Positions 50,920 to 59,729 of a stretch of 64,000 bases of DNA are shown piece by piece (within the stretch, counting starts at the first letter, position 1; every line of letters begins with the position of its first letter). The position numbers and the translations under genes were made by a program. Origin of the DNA: DASZBX01 sp035943635 (GTDB taxonomy: Bacteria; Actinomycetota; Actinomycetes; Streptomycetales; Catenulisporaceae). Where the stretch lies: NCBI GenBank assembly GCA_035943635.1, contig DASZBX010000107.1:17750-81749 (forward strand). The letters run 5' to 3'. The notes under the pieces were generated by a model. It was not told the origin of the DNA, did no database searches, and saw only the letters and a list, made by a program, of their open reading frames with translations.

Positions 50920-51570
50920 TCATTCCGGCCGCATGATCAGGCAGCTGCTGTTGGCGGTCGCGTAGACCCGCCCGGCCGCGTCGACGATCTTCGCCTCGGC
51001 CAGGGCCATCCGGCGCCCGATGTGCACGACCGTCCCGACCGCGGTGATCCGTCCGGTCGCGGTCGAGACCGGACGCAGGAACTTCACGGACAGGTCGAGA
51101 CTGGTGTAGAACACGCCGGCCGGCAGCTTGGAATGCACGGCGCACCCGCACGCGGAGTCCAGCATCGTCGCGAACACGCCGCCGTGCACCGAGCCGATCG
51201 GGTTGTAGTGGAACTCCTGCGGGGTCAAGGAGAACTCGGCCCGGCCGTCCGCGAATACGGCGCCGTCGAAATCCATCGTGTTCAGGATCGGCGGCGGCGC
51301 GACCCGGCCCTCGGCGAGCGCGGTGAGGAACTCCAGCCCGCTGAGCTGTGCCCCGGCCGCCGCGGTCTGTAGTGGGTCGGCCCAGGCGTAGGTGCGCTGG
51401 CGGCCCTGGGGTGAGTTGCCCGCGGTGGTGATGGTGGCGTTGACCGCCGCGGTGGCCGGGGTGGCCGTGGTGTTCGGGGCGGCGGGATTCGGGGTCAGGG
51501 TCGGGTTCTGGGCCGGGGTTGTCGTGGGGATCTCGGTCGGCTCCTGCGCGGCCTGGGCCAGTTCGGTCAT
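50920..51570 (-). CDS. PaaI-type hotdog thioesterase
   Basis: A 216-residue protein. After a ~55-residue Thr/Pro/Ala-rich tail, the hotdog domain has the PaaI signature FHYNPIGSVHGGVFATMLDS (catalytic-type HGG with Asn/Asp helix), then LDLSVKFLRPVSTATGRITA and a final AGRVYATANSSCLIM. It would hydrolyse acyl-CoA thioesters in the cytosol. The ATG at 51570 is preferred over upstream in-frame starts that run into the divergent promoter. It is divergent from an HxlR regulator with a clear palindrome between them, so the two are likely a regulator-target pair. Confidence 0.85.
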   Translation of the reverse strand: MTELAQAAQEPTEIPTTTPAQNPTLTPNPAAPNTTATPATAAVNATITTAGNSPQGRQRTYAWADPLQTAAAGAQLSGLEFLTALAEGRVAPPPILNTMDFDGAVFADGRAEFSLTPQEFHYNPIGSVHGGVFATMLDSACGCAVHSKLPAGVFYTSLDLSVKFLRPVSTATGRITAVGTVVHIGRRMALAEAKIVDAAGRVYATANSSCLIMRPE

Positions 51571-51621
51571 CGCGTACACCTCGTCCGGTGGTGGGGAAAC
51601 CCGTCGCGGCCACGCTAGTGA

Positions 51622-51644
51622 CCTGGGTTTTAGATTGCAACCCA
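51622..51644. promoter_or_regulatory. Candidate HxlR operator in the divergent promoter
   Basis: Perfect 7-bp arms CTGGGTT and AACCCAG around a 9-nt spacer, centred between the thioesterase and HxlR genes and about 20 nt from the HxlR start. The size suits a winged-helix dimer. Confidence 0.6.
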
Positions 51645-51662
51645 GCTTGCTACGATCGGGGT

Positions 51663-52355
51663 GTGAACCACGCCACTGAGGACGTCGCCGCTGTCGTTGC
51701 TTCTGCTTCTGCTGCTGCAACTGCTGCCGAACCCGCCCTCACGCCCACGGCTGCCCTGACGCCCACGGCTGCCCTGACGCCCACGGCTGCGCTCACGCCC
51801 GCGCCTGCGTCCACATCCGCGGCTACGCCCACGGTTGCGCCCGAGCCCGCCCTCCCGTACAGCGCCTACGACAGTGAGACCTGCTCGATCGCCCGCACCC
51901 TGGCCCTGATCGGCGATCGGTGGACCCTGCTGATCCTGCGCGACGTGACCAACGGCGTGCGCCGCTTCGACGACCTGGCCGGGCACCTGGGCGTGGCCCG
52001 CAACGTCCTGTCCAAGCGGCTGGCCGCCCTGGTCGAGGAGGGGATCGTGGTCAGGGCTGCTTACCGCGCCGAGGCCGCCCGGGAACGGCACGAGTACCGC
52101 CTGACCGAGGCCGGCCGCGACCTGCTGCCGATCCTGCTCGCCTTCATGGGCTGGGGCGACCGCCACCTGGCCGGCCCGTCCGGCGTCCCGTCCCTGCCCA
52201 CCCACGCCGACTGCGGCGCCCCGGTCCAGGTGGCCCTGGTCTGCGCCGACGGCCACGAACTCGGCCCCCGCCCGAGGCTGCGCCTGACTCCCGGCCCCGG
52301 CAGCCGGGTCCGAGACGGCGAAAAACAGGTGCCCCCGCAGCCGCAACACGGATAG
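51663..52355 (+). CDS. HxlR-family transcriptional regulator with repeat tail
   Basis: A 230-residue regulator. The winged-helix HxlR domain runs from ~70 to ~165: ETCSIARTLALIGDRWTLLI, LRDVTNGVRRFDDLAGHLGV, ARNVLSKRLAALVEEGIVVR, EYRLTEAGRDLLPILLAFMG. It begins with the family's Cys in SETCSIA, which in HypR-like members senses electrophiles. The first ~60 residues are a low-complexity tail including three to four copies of ALTPTA encoded by 18-bp DNA repeats (51738-51791). Such a tail is unusual in HxlR proteins. The GTG at 51663 is assumed. Probably controls the divergent thioesterase gene. Confidence 0.85.
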   Translation: MNHATEDVAAVVASASAAATAAEPALTPTAALTPTAALTPTAALTPAPASTSAATPTVAPEPALPYSAYDSETCSIARTLALIGDRWTLLILRDVTNGVRRFDDLAGHLGVARNVLSKRLAALVEEGIVVRAAYRAEAARERHEYRLTEAGRDLLPILLAFMGWGDRHLAGPSGVPSLPTHADCGAPVQVALVCADGHELGPRPRLRLTPGPGSRVRDGEKQVPPQPQHG

Positions 52356-52415
52356 TCTCCACCGCAAAGCCCGGAGACAGCGCTGGAAAGACGCACCCGG
52401 GCCGCTCCCCGTCAG

Positions 52416-52487
52416 GGCCCTGTAGCGCAGAGGAAGGCGCATCGCCCTTCCCAGGCGAACACGCCGGTTCGAATCCGGTCAGGACCA
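52416..52487 (+). tRNA. tRNA-Gly(UCC)-like gene, atypical
   Basis: A 72-nt cloverleaf can be drawn: acceptor 52416-52422 with 52480-52486 (one C-A mismatch at the third pair), D arm GCGC/GCGC, anticodon stem TCGCC/GGCGA with loop CTTCCCA, T arm GCCGG-TTCGAAT-CCGGT (one G-T pair), discriminator A then CCG rather than an encoded CCA. Reading U33-UCC gives a Gly anticodon for GGA. Position 37 is C where a purine is expected. It may be a functional minor tRNA or a decaying copy. It lies between the HxlR gene and a VapBC-type pair. Confidence 0.55.
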
Positions 52488-52522
52488 CCGATGAATCTGG
52501 CTCGGGCTGACCCGGCCCGGCC

Positions 52523-52978
52523 TCAGGGCGCAGCAGTGGGCCGCCGCACCGGGCAGACAGTCAGGATGCTCTCCAGCCCGACGAAGTCGGCCGGGTTGGT
52601 GGTGTACAGCGGCAGGTCCTCGGCGATGGCGATCGAGGCGATCATCAGGTCGAGGGCGCGGCGGCGCGGCTTGCGGCCTACCGCGACGACTGCGGCGGTG
52701 ACCCGGCCGTAGATGCGGGCCGCCTCGGCGCCGAACGGGATCGGGTCGAACTCGTGCTCGGCGCGCTGGAGGACCTCCATCCGGCGGGCGCGTTCGATCG
52801 GGGCGTCGTACACGGACTGTTCGTCGTTGCCGCGGACCTCGTGCGGGCCGGCCGACAGTTCGGCCAGGGTGATCGCCGAGATGGCCATCTCGTCGGGCAG
52901 GTCGGCCGGGTCGATCCAGGCGCGCAGGATCACGATGTTGGTGTCGATCAGGCCCTGCCGGCGGCGCTCACCCGGCAT
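52523..52978 (-). CDS. VapC-type PIN-domain toxin
   Basis: A 151-residue PIN-domain ribonuclease, toxin of a type II toxin-antitoxin pair. The acidic catalytic residues are visible in GLIDTNIVIL (Asp ~12), ITLAELSAGP (Glu ~40), RRALDLMIASIAI (Asp ~109) and YTTNPADFVGL (Asp ~130). The ATG at 52978 overlaps the antitoxin gene by 11 nt, the normal coupling for these pairs. It would cleave RNA when the antitoxin is degraded. It lies 36 nt from the tRNA-Gly-like gene, convergent with it. Confidence 0.88.
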   Translation of the reverse strand: MPGERRRQGLIDTNIVILRAWIDPADLPDEMAISAITLAELSAGPHEVRGNDEQSVYDAPIERARRMEVLQRAEHEFDPIPFGAEAARIYGRVTAAVVAVGRKPRRRALDLMIASIAIAEDLPLYTTNPADFVGLESILTVCPVRRPTAAP

Positions 52979-53237
52979 ACGGGTCGCCGGGGTCGTGGTC
53001 GGCGGCGGCGTCCTGGTCGGCGCGGAAGACGTCGAGGTCGACGACCGGGGCGCCGCGGGACATGGTCGCGAACTCCATCCGGGAGACGAAGCGCCGGCGC
53101 CGGCGCAGCGGGATCAGCTCGCCGATCCGGTGGCCGTCGCGGGTGACGGTGAACGCCTGGCCGTGCTCGACGGCGTCCATGATCTCTCGTGACCTGCTGC
53201 GCAGGTCACGCTGGGTGATTTCCGGCTGGGCGGTCAT
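52968..53237 (-). CDS. VapB/Phd-type antitoxin
   Basis: An 89-residue antitoxin. The N-terminal half has the Phd/YefM DNA-binding fold (EITQRDLRSRSREIMDAVEH, GQAFTVTRDGHRIGELIPLR). The C-terminal half is acidic and extended (VVDLDVFRADQDAAADHDPG) and should wrap around the toxin. It starts with an ATG at 53237, is the first gene of the pair, and by family knowledge represses its own promoter, conditionally on toxin ratio. Confidence 0.88.
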   Translation of the reverse strand: MTAQPEITQRDLRSRSREIMDAVEHGQAFTVTRDGHRIGELIPLRRRRRFVSRMEFATMSRGAPVVDLDVFRADQDAAADHDPGDPYAG

Positions 53238-53288
53238 GCTGCCAGTTTATCCTGCGGTAGCACGGTGTGCCACCCTGTGCCGCATCGG

Positions 53289-53696
53289 TCAGTAGGACTG
53301 GAGTTCGAGGAGGTTGCCGTCGGGGTCGCGCAGGTGCGCGGTACGCATGCCGGGCCCCCACTCCGGGCGGTCGGCGGCGCCGGCGGCCTGCTCGGCGCCG
53401 TGGGCGAGGCAGAGCGCGAGCCCGGCGTCGACGTCCGTGACCCGGCAGACCAGCATCGTCGTATCCTGAGTCGGCGCCGTCGCGGCGGGCAGGTGCGTGG
53501 TACCCAGGGCCGCGGCCATCGCGGTGCGGCTGAACAGCATCAGCAGTCCCTGGCCATCGAGGTCCCAGTGCGCGTAGGGGCCTGATTCGCTGCCCTGGAC
53601 CAGTTCGGCGCCGAGCAGTTTCGGCAGGACCGCGTCGTAGAACCGGAAGCACTCGGCGAATCGGGCGACCAGCAGGCGGGGGTGCAGTGCGTCCAT
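53289..53696 (-). CDS. VOC-family (glyoxalase-like) protein
   Basis: A 135-residue vicinal-oxygen-chelate protein: ARFAECFRFYDAVLPKLLGA, GQGLLMLFSRTAMAAALGTT, MLVCRVTDVDAGLALCLAHG, and C-terminal TAHLRDPDGNLLELQSY with the usual late Glu. The ATG at 53696 has GGAG upstream. It is divergent from a MarR regulator with a small palindrome between, so it may be the regulator's target, for instance a detoxification or drug-binding protein. Confidence 0.85.
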   Translation of the reverse strand: MDALHPRLLVARFAECFRFYDAVLPKLLGAELVQGSESGPYAHWDLDGQGLLMLFSRTAMAAALGTTHLPAATAPTQDTTMLVCRVTDVDAGLALCLAHGAEQAAGAADRPEWGPGMRTAHLRDPDGNLLELQSY

Positions 53697-53731
53697 GGTT
53701 TCGTTCTCCGGCAAGGTGTGGTGAATATTAG

Positions 53732-53745
53732 TGGGTGGTAACCCA
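53732..53745. promoter_or_regulatory. Candidate MarR operator
   Basis: TGGGT and ACCCA arms with a 4-nt spacer in the 78-nt gap between the divergent VOC and MarR genes, in the most AT-rich DNA nearby (AATATTAG, ACAATATCG). Confidence 0.45.
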
Positions 53746-53774
53746 TCATTGGCTTTCACCCTACAATATCGGGC

Positions 53775-54230
53775 ATGGAGCCGCTACCGCCGAGCCTGCT
53801 GGACCTGACCGCCTACCTGCTGTCGAAAGTCGGCAAGGCCGCCCGCCGCCGCGCGGGCGACCTGCTCGCGGCCCGGGGCCTGCGGTTGTGGCACATGGCC
53901 GTGCTCGCCGCGCTCGACGACTTCGGACCGCAGATCCAGCGGGATCTGGGCGCCCGCCTGGGAATCGACCCGAGCGACATGGTGAAGGTGCTCGACGAAC
54001 TGGCCGGAGCCGACCTGGTCGAGCGCACCCGCGACCCCGCCGACCGCCGCCGCGTGCTCGTGGCCGCGACCGGTGCGGGCAGACAGCTGCTCGCCGAGCT
54101 CCAGGCCGAGCAGCGAGCCGCCGATGACGAGTTACTGGCGCCCCTGGCCGAATCCGAACGCGCGCAGCTGCACGCGGTGCTGCTCCGTCTGCACACTCAC
54201 ACCGCCGCCGACGGCAAGGACAGCGTGTGA
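53775..54230 (+). CDS. MarR-family transcriptional regulator
   Basis: A 151-residue winged-helix regulator: LWHMAVLAALDDFGPQIQRD, LGARLGIDPSDMVKVLDELA (recognition region), GADLVERTRDPADRRRVLVA (wing) and the dimerisation helices at both ends. MarR proteins usually repress an adjacent gene and release on binding a small phenolic or electrophile. Its likely target is the divergent VOC gene. The PhzF gene starts 28 nt after its stop and may be cotranscribed. Confidence 0.9.
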   Translation: MEPLPPSLLDLTAYLLSKVGKAARRRAGDLLAARGLRLWHMAVLAALDDFGPQIQRDLGARLGIDPSDMVKVLDELAGADLVERTRDPADRRRVLVAATGAGRQLLAELQAEQRAADDELLAPLAESERAQLHAVLLRLHTHTAADGKDSV

Positions 54231-54258
54231 ACGCGCGGCGGTCGGGCAGAATCGGATC

Positions 54259-55107
54259 ATGCGCAGACCGTTCAAGCAGGTAGACGTCTTCACCGCCGAG
54301 CCTTATCGGGGGAACCCGGTCGCCGTCGTGCTGGACGCCTCAGGGCTCGACGTCGCGCAGATGCAGCGGTTCGCGCAGTGGACGAATCTGTCCGAGACGA
54401 CGTTCGTCCTGCCGCCGAGCAGTGACGCCGCCGACTACCGGGTGCGGATCTTCACGCCCGCGCGCGAGCTGCCGTTCGCCGGGCATCCGACCCTGGGCAC
54501 CTGCCACGCGTGGCTGGAGGCCGGCGGTACGCCGCGGACCGGCGGGATCACGGTCCAGGAATGCGAAGCGGGCCTGATCCGGGTGCGCGACACGGGCGCC
54601 GGGCTGGCTTTTCCCGCGCCGCCGCTGCTGCGGTCCGGGCCGGTTGAGGAGGAGATGGTCGAACGGATCGCGTCCGTGCTGCGGATCGGGCGGTCGGCGA
54701 TCGTCGACTCGCAGTGGGCTGACAACGGCCCGGGCTGGGTGGCCGTGCTGCTGGAATCGGCCGACGCGGTGCTGGCGCTGGACCCCGGGTTGGTCGACTT
54801 CGACCTCGGCGTGGCCGGGCTGACCGCGCCCGGGTCGGCCGAGGCGGTGGAGGTGCGCACCTTCTTCCCGCACAACGGCGCGACCACGGAGGATCCCGTC
54901 ACCGGCAGCTTCATCGCCTCGCTCTCGCAGTGGCTGCTGGCCGGCGGGCGGGTCACGGCGCCGTACGTCGTGCGGCAGGGGACTGCGCTCGGCCGGGCCG
55001 GGCGGGCGACGGTCACCGTCGACGCGGCCACGGGCGTCGACCGAACCGGCGAGATCTGGGTCGGCGGATCGTCGGTCACCTGCGTCAGCGGGCACGTGGA
55101 ACTCTGA
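54259..55107 (+). CDS. PhzF-family isomerase/epimerase-like protein
   Basis: A 282-residue protein of the PhzF (diaminopimelate-epimerase-like) family. Marks: FKQVDVFTAEPYRGNPVAVV with the N-terminal repeat, the catalytic-type Glu in NLSETTFVLPP, TPARELPFAGHPTLGTCHAW, and HNGATTEDPVTGSFIASLSQ in the second half. Members isomerise small molecules in phenazine formation or act on unknown metabolites. No other phenazine genes are near, so a general metabolic role is likelier. ATG at 54259, closely following the MarR gene. Confidence 0.88.
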   Translation: MRRPFKQVDVFTAEPYRGNPVAVVLDASGLDVAQMQRFAQWTNLSETTFVLPPSSDAADYRVRIFTPARELPFAGHPTLGTCHAWLEAGGTPRTGGITVQECEAGLIRVRDTGAGLAFPAPPLLRSGPVEEEMVERIASVLRIGRSAIVDSQWADNGPGWVAVLLESADAVLALDPGLVDFDLGVAGLTAPGSAEAVEVRTFFPHNGATTEDPVTGSFIASLSQWLLAGGRVTAPYVVRQGTALGRAGRATVTVDAATGVDRTGEIWVGGSSVTCVSGHVEL

Positions 55108-55109
55108 GC

Positions 55110-55593
55110 GTCGCGGGACAAACGATCTCTTGTCGACTTGGTACAGCGGCGACTGCTTCATCATCTCGGCCGAACCCACGCCCACCTGGGCCATCCCGGC
55201 GAGCACCTCCGGCAGCCAGGCGCCGGGCCGGCAGGGGACGGACACCAGGACCAGCCGGCGGACCACGTCCGGGTGCTGGATCGCGGTGCGCGCGGCCACG
55301 CCGCCGCCGAGCGAGTAGCCCATCACGTCCACCGCGCCGACGCCGAGCTGCCGGATCAGGGCCGCGATGTCCTCGGCCATCGACTCGAACCGGAGCGGGC
55401 GGTCGATGTCGGCGGTCCGGCCGTGCCCCTGCAGGTCGACCGCGATGACCCGGCGGCCGACCGAGAGCTGCGGGGCGATCCCGGCCATCATCTCGGTGGA
55501 GCCGAAACCGCCGTGCAGCAGGATGAGCGTGTGCTCGCCGGAACCGTGCTCTTCGTAGTACAGGTGCAGTCCGTTCACGTCCGCGTAGCTCAC
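55110..55593 (-). pseudogene. Alpha/beta hydrolase, 3'-truncated
   Basis: From a GTG at 55593 the frame encodes a normal hydrolase N-terminal half: LHLYYEEHGSGEHTLILLHG, GRRVIAVDLQGHGRTADIDR, and the nucleophile elbow DVMGYSLGGGVAARTAIQH with catalytic Ser. Homology appears to stop after GSAEMMKQSPLYQVDKR near 55130, the point where the convergent PhzF gene ends. The frame then runs on into PhzF antisense DNA to 54340, which is not hydrolase-like. The lid and catalytic His region are missing. I infer loss of the 3' half by a deletion that abutted the PhzF gene. Confidence 0.7.
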
Positions 55594-55746
55594 GATGCAG
55601 CCCTTCCGCTCTTGCCGGTGTCGACCGACCCGACGATCCTCTCACCGGCCGCCGACAGCGGCGTCCCGGCGCGCGGCGGCCCGGGTCCGCGGCCGGTCCG
55701 ACCGGGCCCGGCGTCCTTCCTTCGGGTGAACGGGTCCGGCCGCCGC

Positions 55747-58700
55747 TCAGAACCTGGCCAGCCCGGTCAGCTCGCGCAGCAGCTCGGACAGCACCACCTC
55801 GTCGAGCTCGGCGAAGTGCCGGGCCGGGCGGGGCTCGACGACGGCGTGCCCGGGCCGCGGGGGAGCGGCCAGGGCCAGCACGCCCGCGGTGAGCTCGGTG
55901 GTCCGCGGGTCATCCGGGGCGAACGGGCTCAGTTCCAGGACCACGGTGTGCGCGGCGTCGAGCACCCGGTGTACGCTGCGCCGGGTCCGCCCGTCGCGCC
56001 GGTCCGGGTGGCCGTAGGACCAGCCCCGGCGGATCAGGGAGTTGACGAAGCTCAGCCGAAGCGTGGCGCCGACCGTGCGCTGCACCCGCCAGTCCTCGGC
56101 GTCGGCGCCGAGGCCGTGCACCGAGCGGCCGAGCTGGCTGAAGGGCTCGATGATCCCGGGGCCGTGGAAGAGCGGCGTCCACTGCGCCAGTTCGGCGCCG
56201 CTGAGCCGCAGCCGGTGCGCCACCTTGACGGACGCGTCCGCGGGCAGCGCGATCCGTGCGCCGTCCGCATCCACGAGTGCGCCGTCCTCGGCGACCCGGA
56301 AGTAGACGACCTCCCCGGCCGCCTCGGCCCGCCACAACACCGCTGCGGCGATGTGCCGCAGCAGTCGATTGTCGACATATTGCTCGGCGAACAGCGGCAG
56401 CGGCCACTTGCGGCCGCTGATCATCGCCCGCTCCAGCCTGCGCGCGACGGTCTGCGCGAGCAGGTGGGACCCGGCGTCGAGACCGGAGAACCGGCTCTGC
56501 GTCGCGCGGGCCTGCTCGTCGTGCGGCCGCGGCGGCCACGGCACGCCCTCCAGCACGCGGCCCTGCGCGTCCTGGAGCCGCCGGTCCAGGTTCGGGCCGG
56601 TGAAGAACATGGTCAGCGTGCCGCGCGGGCCGAAGTCGAGCACCGAACCGGAATCCGGGTCCCCGCCGACGCCCGGCAGCCGGCAGGTCTCCAGCCGTTC
56701 GGCCGCGAGCCGGTGGGCCAGCCGGCCGGCGCGCCGGCCCAGGCCGCTCCACTCCCAGACCGCCTCCTGGCACAGGCGCGAGTACGGCGTGTCCATCCGG
56801 GCCAGCGGTTCCGCACTCAAAGGCAGGCCGTGCCGGTGCGCCTCGGCCGGCCGCAGCTCCAGATTCCTCTGCAGCCACCAGGTGTAGCGCCGGGCCGACG
56901 CGTCGTCGCCGAAGCGGCCGAGTCCGTTCAGCACCCAGAGCAGCTCCTGCGGGCGCCGGGCCGTGTCGATGTGCACGGCCAGGGCGGTGAAGAACTCGGC
57001 CAGCGACACCGGGTCGCAGAAGCCTTCGATCTCGTCCAGCGCCGACTCCAGGGCGGCCCGGGCCTGCGGCGAGGGCCGGGGCGCGGTGCGCGAGCCGGCC
57101 TGGATCCAGCGCACCAGCTGCGCGACCGCCTGCTGCGGCAGGACCTCGCCGCCGAGCCGGGTGCGGATCGGCGGCAGGGCGGCGGTGGCGAGCCAGTCCG
57201 GAACCTCGGGCAGGTCGGCGAACAGCGGGGCCGGCGACGGCCGGGACCACTCGTCCGGGTAGTCGTCGTAGTCCTCGTCCTGCGCGGCCCACGGCGGCTC
57301 GCGCAGTGCGGCCGGCAGGCTCGCCCAGGCCGCCACGGGCGGACGCCGGTCGTGCTCGCCCAGCAGCCGGACCGCCAGCTCGGACTGGTCGGACGGCAGC
57401 CGGGGCAGCAGGGGACCGAGCAAGTCGCGGTGCTCGGCCAGATGCCGGGTCAGCCGCCAGTGCGCCGCGGCCCGGGTCTCGACCGGCCCGTTCGCCGCCA
57501 GATCGGCCAACAGTCGCAGGCCGCGCACCGGCCGGTCCGCCAGCGCCCGGGCCAGCAGCGGGCTGAACTCGATCGCCGGCGAGAGCGCGAGCAGCGCCGC
57601 CACGGCCCGGTCGTGCGGCAGCGCCGCCAGGATCTCGGCCGCGCGCCGCTCGGCCGCCCGGCCCGGCGACAGGTCAGGGTCCTTCAACAGTCCGGCCAGC
57701 ACCGGCACGCAGCCCGGGCCCATCCCGTCGACCAGGGTGTGCAGCAGCGACACCGGCAAGTCCCGGTGGTGCCGGCGGCCGAGCGGGAACCGGTCCAGCG
57801 CCACCGCCTGGGCCGGCCGGGAGATGCTGGCGAGCAGCAGCAGCCGGGCCTCGCCGTTGGCCGCGCCCACCCGGCCCGGATCGGCGCAGCACTCGTCCAT
57901 CCACTCGGTCTGGGTCGGCACCAGGAACGACACCGCGATCCGGGCCCAGCCCGGCCGCCGGTGCCGGGCCAGCCGCGCCACGGCGTGCCGGTAGACCAGT
58001 TCGGTGTCGGCGACCAGCAGCTTGCGCACCCGGCTCAGGGCCACCCGCGCCGCCAGGCTGCGGAAGGGCTGCGGGCCGTACACGTCCCGGTCCGCGTCCC
58101 GGCGCAGCTCGATCCGGCCCGGGCCCCCGCCCAGGTCCCGCACGACCAGATCGGCCAGTTCCACTGCGGCGCACGCGGCGAACGCGAGCCCGTGGTCCAC
58201 CGCCCACCAGTCCGCGAACGCGGTGCCCAGGCTGCGGCCGTCGGTCTGCCGCAGCAGCACCAGCGCGGCCTGCACCGCCGCGCCGGCCGGATCCGGCCAG
58301 TCCGACTCGAACTCGGCCAGGGCGGCCAGCAGGTCGCCGTCCGCCTCGGCCGACTTGCGCACCCGGGCGAGGACCCCGGCCTGCTCGCGCACCGCGGCGT
58401 CGGCCACCCGGCGGGCGCCGGGCCACGGCGGGGCGATCGGCGTCGGCACTGCGCCGCGGCGCGGATGCAGTGGGGCGCGCCATGGCTCGGGGAAGACGAA
58501 CTCGTCCTCCTCGGCCGGGTGCCAGGTCGACTGCTGGTCGCCGCCCGCGCCGAAGTCGGCCGGGTTCCCGGCCCGGCGCCCGCCCGGCCGGTCGATCTCG
58601 GCGGCCAGCCAGTACTTGAAGCCCAGGTGGTGCGGGTCCAGCCGGTCCGTGCAGGCGGCCGAGTTCCAGGCCCACGCGGTCCGGGACGGGCGGGTGACCG

Positions 58701-59676
58701 CGATGTCCCAGGGGTCGTAGCCGCCGTGCCGGGAGCCGAACAGGGCCCGGACGCCGACCGCGGCCCGCAGCCGGTCCTGGTCCAGGCCCAGCCGGGCCGC
58801 CGCCTCCGGCACGCCCGCCCCGGCGGCGGCCGGGTCCAGGCCCGCGGCCGGCTCGTCCTGGGCCCGGCCCTGGGTCGGGGCGACGGTGGCCAGCCAGGTC
58901 AGCGCGGACTCGGGGTAACGGTGGTGCAGGTAGTGGTCGGCCAGGTCGTGGAAGGAGTCGCCGAGGTCCCCGACGATCCGCGCGGTCTCCCGGTCGTGCG
59001 GGGAGAACGCCAGCTCTGGCGGGATGGCCAGCTCGTGGAAGGTGCCGTCGGCCTGCTGGTGCCGGGAGGCCTTGGCCCGCTGCGCGAACAGTCCGACCTC
59101 CGGGTGGTCGACCAGGAGGTAGGAGTGGGTCGGATCCGTGTTGTGCTGGAGCACCCGGACCTTCGTGGCGGGCTCGCCGGTGGTCAGCGTCGTCGTGCGC
59201 TGATCTGCGCGCGGCGCTCCGTTCTCGGCCTGGACGAGGGTTTCCACGTCCACCGGCAGGGTGCTCAGCACGTCCCGGACCCGCCGGAAGAACGCCTGGT
59301 AGGTGTGCTCGTGCCGGGCCGGTATCGGCTCGGCCGGGATCCGGGTGGACCAGTTGGAGCAGTGGTAGAGGTAGAAGGTGTCCGGGCTGATCCGCCACAG
59401 CTCGGCGTCGGTCCCGGCCGGCGGTTCGAGCTCGGTCCGGCTGCGCCAGTCCGAGTAGCTCATCAGCGCGGACCACAGGAACGGCTCGGGCAGCGCGGCC
59501 GTCTGCGCCGCCGGGGCCCGGCGCGACCGGAGCGCCGCGGCGGGCGCCGGCGCGGGGTCCGGCCGGCCGGTCCGTTCCAGGCCCAGGGCCTCGGACACCG
59601 CGTCGGCCGCGGCGCCCGCGTCCGCGCCCTCGCGGATCCGGATCCGCAGCAGCAGATTCACCGGTTTGCCCGTCAC
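55747..59676 (-). CDS. DUF4132-domain protein
   Basis: A 1309-residue cytosolic protein. The C-terminal third (RTLTMFFTGPNLDR-like segment, RATQSRFSGLDAGSHLLAQT, SVKVAHRLRLSGAELAQWTP, LFHGPGIIEPFSQLGRSVHG) matches the DUF4132/MolR-type family found in large myxobacterial and actinomycete proteins. The middle is built of alpha-helical HEAT-like units rich in Ala, Arg and Leu. The N-terminal ~300 residues (LWSALMSYSDWRSRTELEPP, YLYHCSNWSTRIPAEPIPAR) are specific to the longer forms. The GTG at 59676 has AGAGGG upstream; a longer frame to 61341 crosses the next gene and is rejected. Function unknown. Confidence 0.8.
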   Translation of the reverse strand: MTGKPVNLLLRIRIREGADAGAAADAVSEALGLERTGRPDPAPAPAAALRSRRAPAAQTAALPEPFLWSALMSYSDWRSRTELEPPAGTDAELWRISPDTFYLYHCSNWSTRIPAEPIPARHEHTYQAFFRRVRDVLSTLPVDVETLVQAENGAPRADQRTTTLTTGEPATKVRVLQHNTDPTHSYLLVDHPEVGLFAQRAKASRHQQADGTFHELAIPPELAFSPHDRETARIVGDLGDSFHDLADHYLHHRYPESALTWLATVAPTQGRAQDEPAAGLDPAAAGAGVPEAAARLGLDQDRLRAAVGVRALFGSRHGGYDPWDIAVTRPSRTAWAWNSAACTDRLDPHHLGFKYWLAAEIDRPGGRRAGNPADFGAGGDQQSTWHPAEEDEFVFPEPWRAPLHPRRGAVPTPIAPPWPGARRVADAAVREQAGVLARVRKSAEADGDLLAALAEFESDWPDPAGAAVQAALVLLRQTDGRSLGTAFADWWAVDHGLAFAACAAVELADLVVRDLGGGPGRIELRRDADRDVYGPQPFRSLAARVALSRVRKLLVADTELVYRHAVARLARHRRPGWARIAVSFLVPTQTEWMDECCADPGRVGAANGEARLLLLASISRPAQAVALDRFPLGRRHHRDLPVSLLHTLVDGMGPGCVPVLAGLLKDPDLSPGRAAERRAAEILAALPHDRAVAALLALSPAIEFSPLLARALADRPVRGLRLLADLAANGPVETRAAAHWRLTRHLAEHRDLLGPLLPRLPSDQSELAVRLLGEHDRRPPVAAWASLPAALREPPWAAQDEDYDDYPDEWSRPSPAPLFADLPEVPDWLATAALPPIRTRLGGEVLPQQAVAQLVRWIQAGSRTAPRPSPQARAALESALDEIEGFCDPVSLAEFFTALAVHIDTARRPQELLWVLNGLGRFGDDASARRYTWWLQRNLELRPAEAHRHGLPLSAEPLARMDTPYSRLCQEAVWEWSGLGRRAGRLAHRLAAERLETCRLPGVGGDPDSGSVLDFGPRGTLTMFFTGPNLDRRLQDAQGRVLEGVPWPPRPHDEQARATQSRFSGLDAGSHLLAQTVARRLERAMISGRKWPLPLFAEQYVDNRLLRHIAAAVLWRAEAAGEVVYFRVAEDGALVDADGARIALPADASVKVAHRLRLSGAELAQWTPLFHGPGIIEPFSQLGRSVHGLGADAEDWRVQRTVGATLRLSFVNSLIRRGWSYGHPDRRDGRTRRSVHRVLDAAHTVVLELSPFAPDDPRTTELTAGVLALAAPPRPGHAVVEPRPARHFAELDEVVLSELLRELTGLARF

Positions 59677-59729
59677 CGCGCACCCTCTTTCGCCGCACCG
59701 GCCGCGGCGACGCCCGCATCGCGTCGCCG

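Noticed and set aside
54259..55107. Phenazine biosynthesis gene cluster
   Set aside because: Only a PhzF-like gene is present. PhzF homologues are widespread without phenazine genes, and no phzABCDEG is nearby.
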